DNA of 64,000 nt from positions 47,817 to 111,816 of the forward strand of contig CANFHX010000008.1 in assembly GCA_947446865.1 (NCBI GenBank), written 5' to 3'. A program made the position numbers and the translations under genes. The notes beneath the pieces are model-generated. The model was not told the DNA's origin, did no database searches, and saw nothing but the letters and a program-made list of their open reading frames with translations. Below, one piece after another: positions 63,692 through 64,000 of the stretch; position 1 is the stretch's first letter; each line of letters opens with the position of its first letter. Origin of the DNA: Flavobacteriaceae bacterium (GTDB lineage: Bacteria > Bacteroidota > Bacteroidia > Flavobacteriales > Flavobacteriaceae).

Positions 63692-64000
<309 letters not shown>

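Overview
The window is AT-rich chromosomal DNA that looks like a Flavobacteriaceae member, most likely Flavobacterium or a close relative. Supporting signs: promoters of the Bacteroidetes type (TTG, about 20 nt, then TAnnTTTG), almost no Shine-Dalgarno sequences, a secreted protein with a type IX secretion (Por) sorting domain, a DUF3467 gene next to rpoC, an RpoC of about 1434 residues, and long-form GAPDH. The genus is an inference; nothing here proves it.

Layout. 1-869: end of an Mla-type lipid ABC permease and its ATPase. 1001-2790: an accessory patch made of a Fic/HTH 'mobile mystery' pair set among direct repeats that copy the 3' end of the adjacent tRNA-Val, its terminator and a 23-codon orphan gene tail, followed by two tRNA-Val(TAC) genes. 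2865-5301: folC and an ExbB/ExbD pair. 5654-6670: two tandem tiny HTH regulators and a divergent NusG-like antiterminator. 7153-32048: a 25 kb surface polysaccharide locus, all on the + strand. It holds an ABC-2 exporter (Wzm/Wzt), eleven glycosyltransferases, four hexapeptide acyltransferases, two acyltransferase-3 membrane proteins, a pyruvyltransferase, a polymerase/ligase-like membrane protein, and then Wza-like and Wzc-like proteins. A strong terminator closes it. 32127-44581: housekeeping and mixed genes (miaE, a glycosyltransferase, a secreted YHYH protein, hisS, a MacB-type permease, prmC, ribD, HAD, a HepT/MntA toxin-antitoxin pair, IMPACT, thioesterase), interrupted at 38148-38915 by an inverted-repeat element carrying a four-helix-bundle gene. 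44770-54000: dnaA, a low-molecular-weight phosphatase, an RsmI-like methylase, a lysozyme-like protein, DUF2279, a RelE/ParE pair, mltG, GNAT, dapF and an HtrA protease. 54086-58548: long GAPDH and aconitase, convergent, separated by a tandem array of terminator-bearing repeats. 58828-64000: DUF3467, rpoC and the end of rpoB.

How it works together. The polysaccharide locus assembles, decorates (acetyl, pyruvyl) and exports a surface glycan; no initiating phosphoglycosyltransferase and no nucleotide-sugar genes are present, so precursors must come from elsewhere. The HTH/NusG-like cluster just upstream and the long hairpin-bearing leader before the first exporter gene are good candidates for its control. 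Three toxin-antitoxin-like pairs (Fic/HTH, HepT/MntA, RelE/ParE) lie in the window.

The most unusual features are repeat structures: (1) the tRNA-Val/terminator/orphan-tail modules around the Fic cassette; (2) the long inverted-repeat element around the four-helix-bundle gene, which has also replaced the C-terminus of PrmC; (3) the 4.6-copy array of about 140 bp terminator repeats between gap and acn. All functional calls come from reading motifs; no database search was run.
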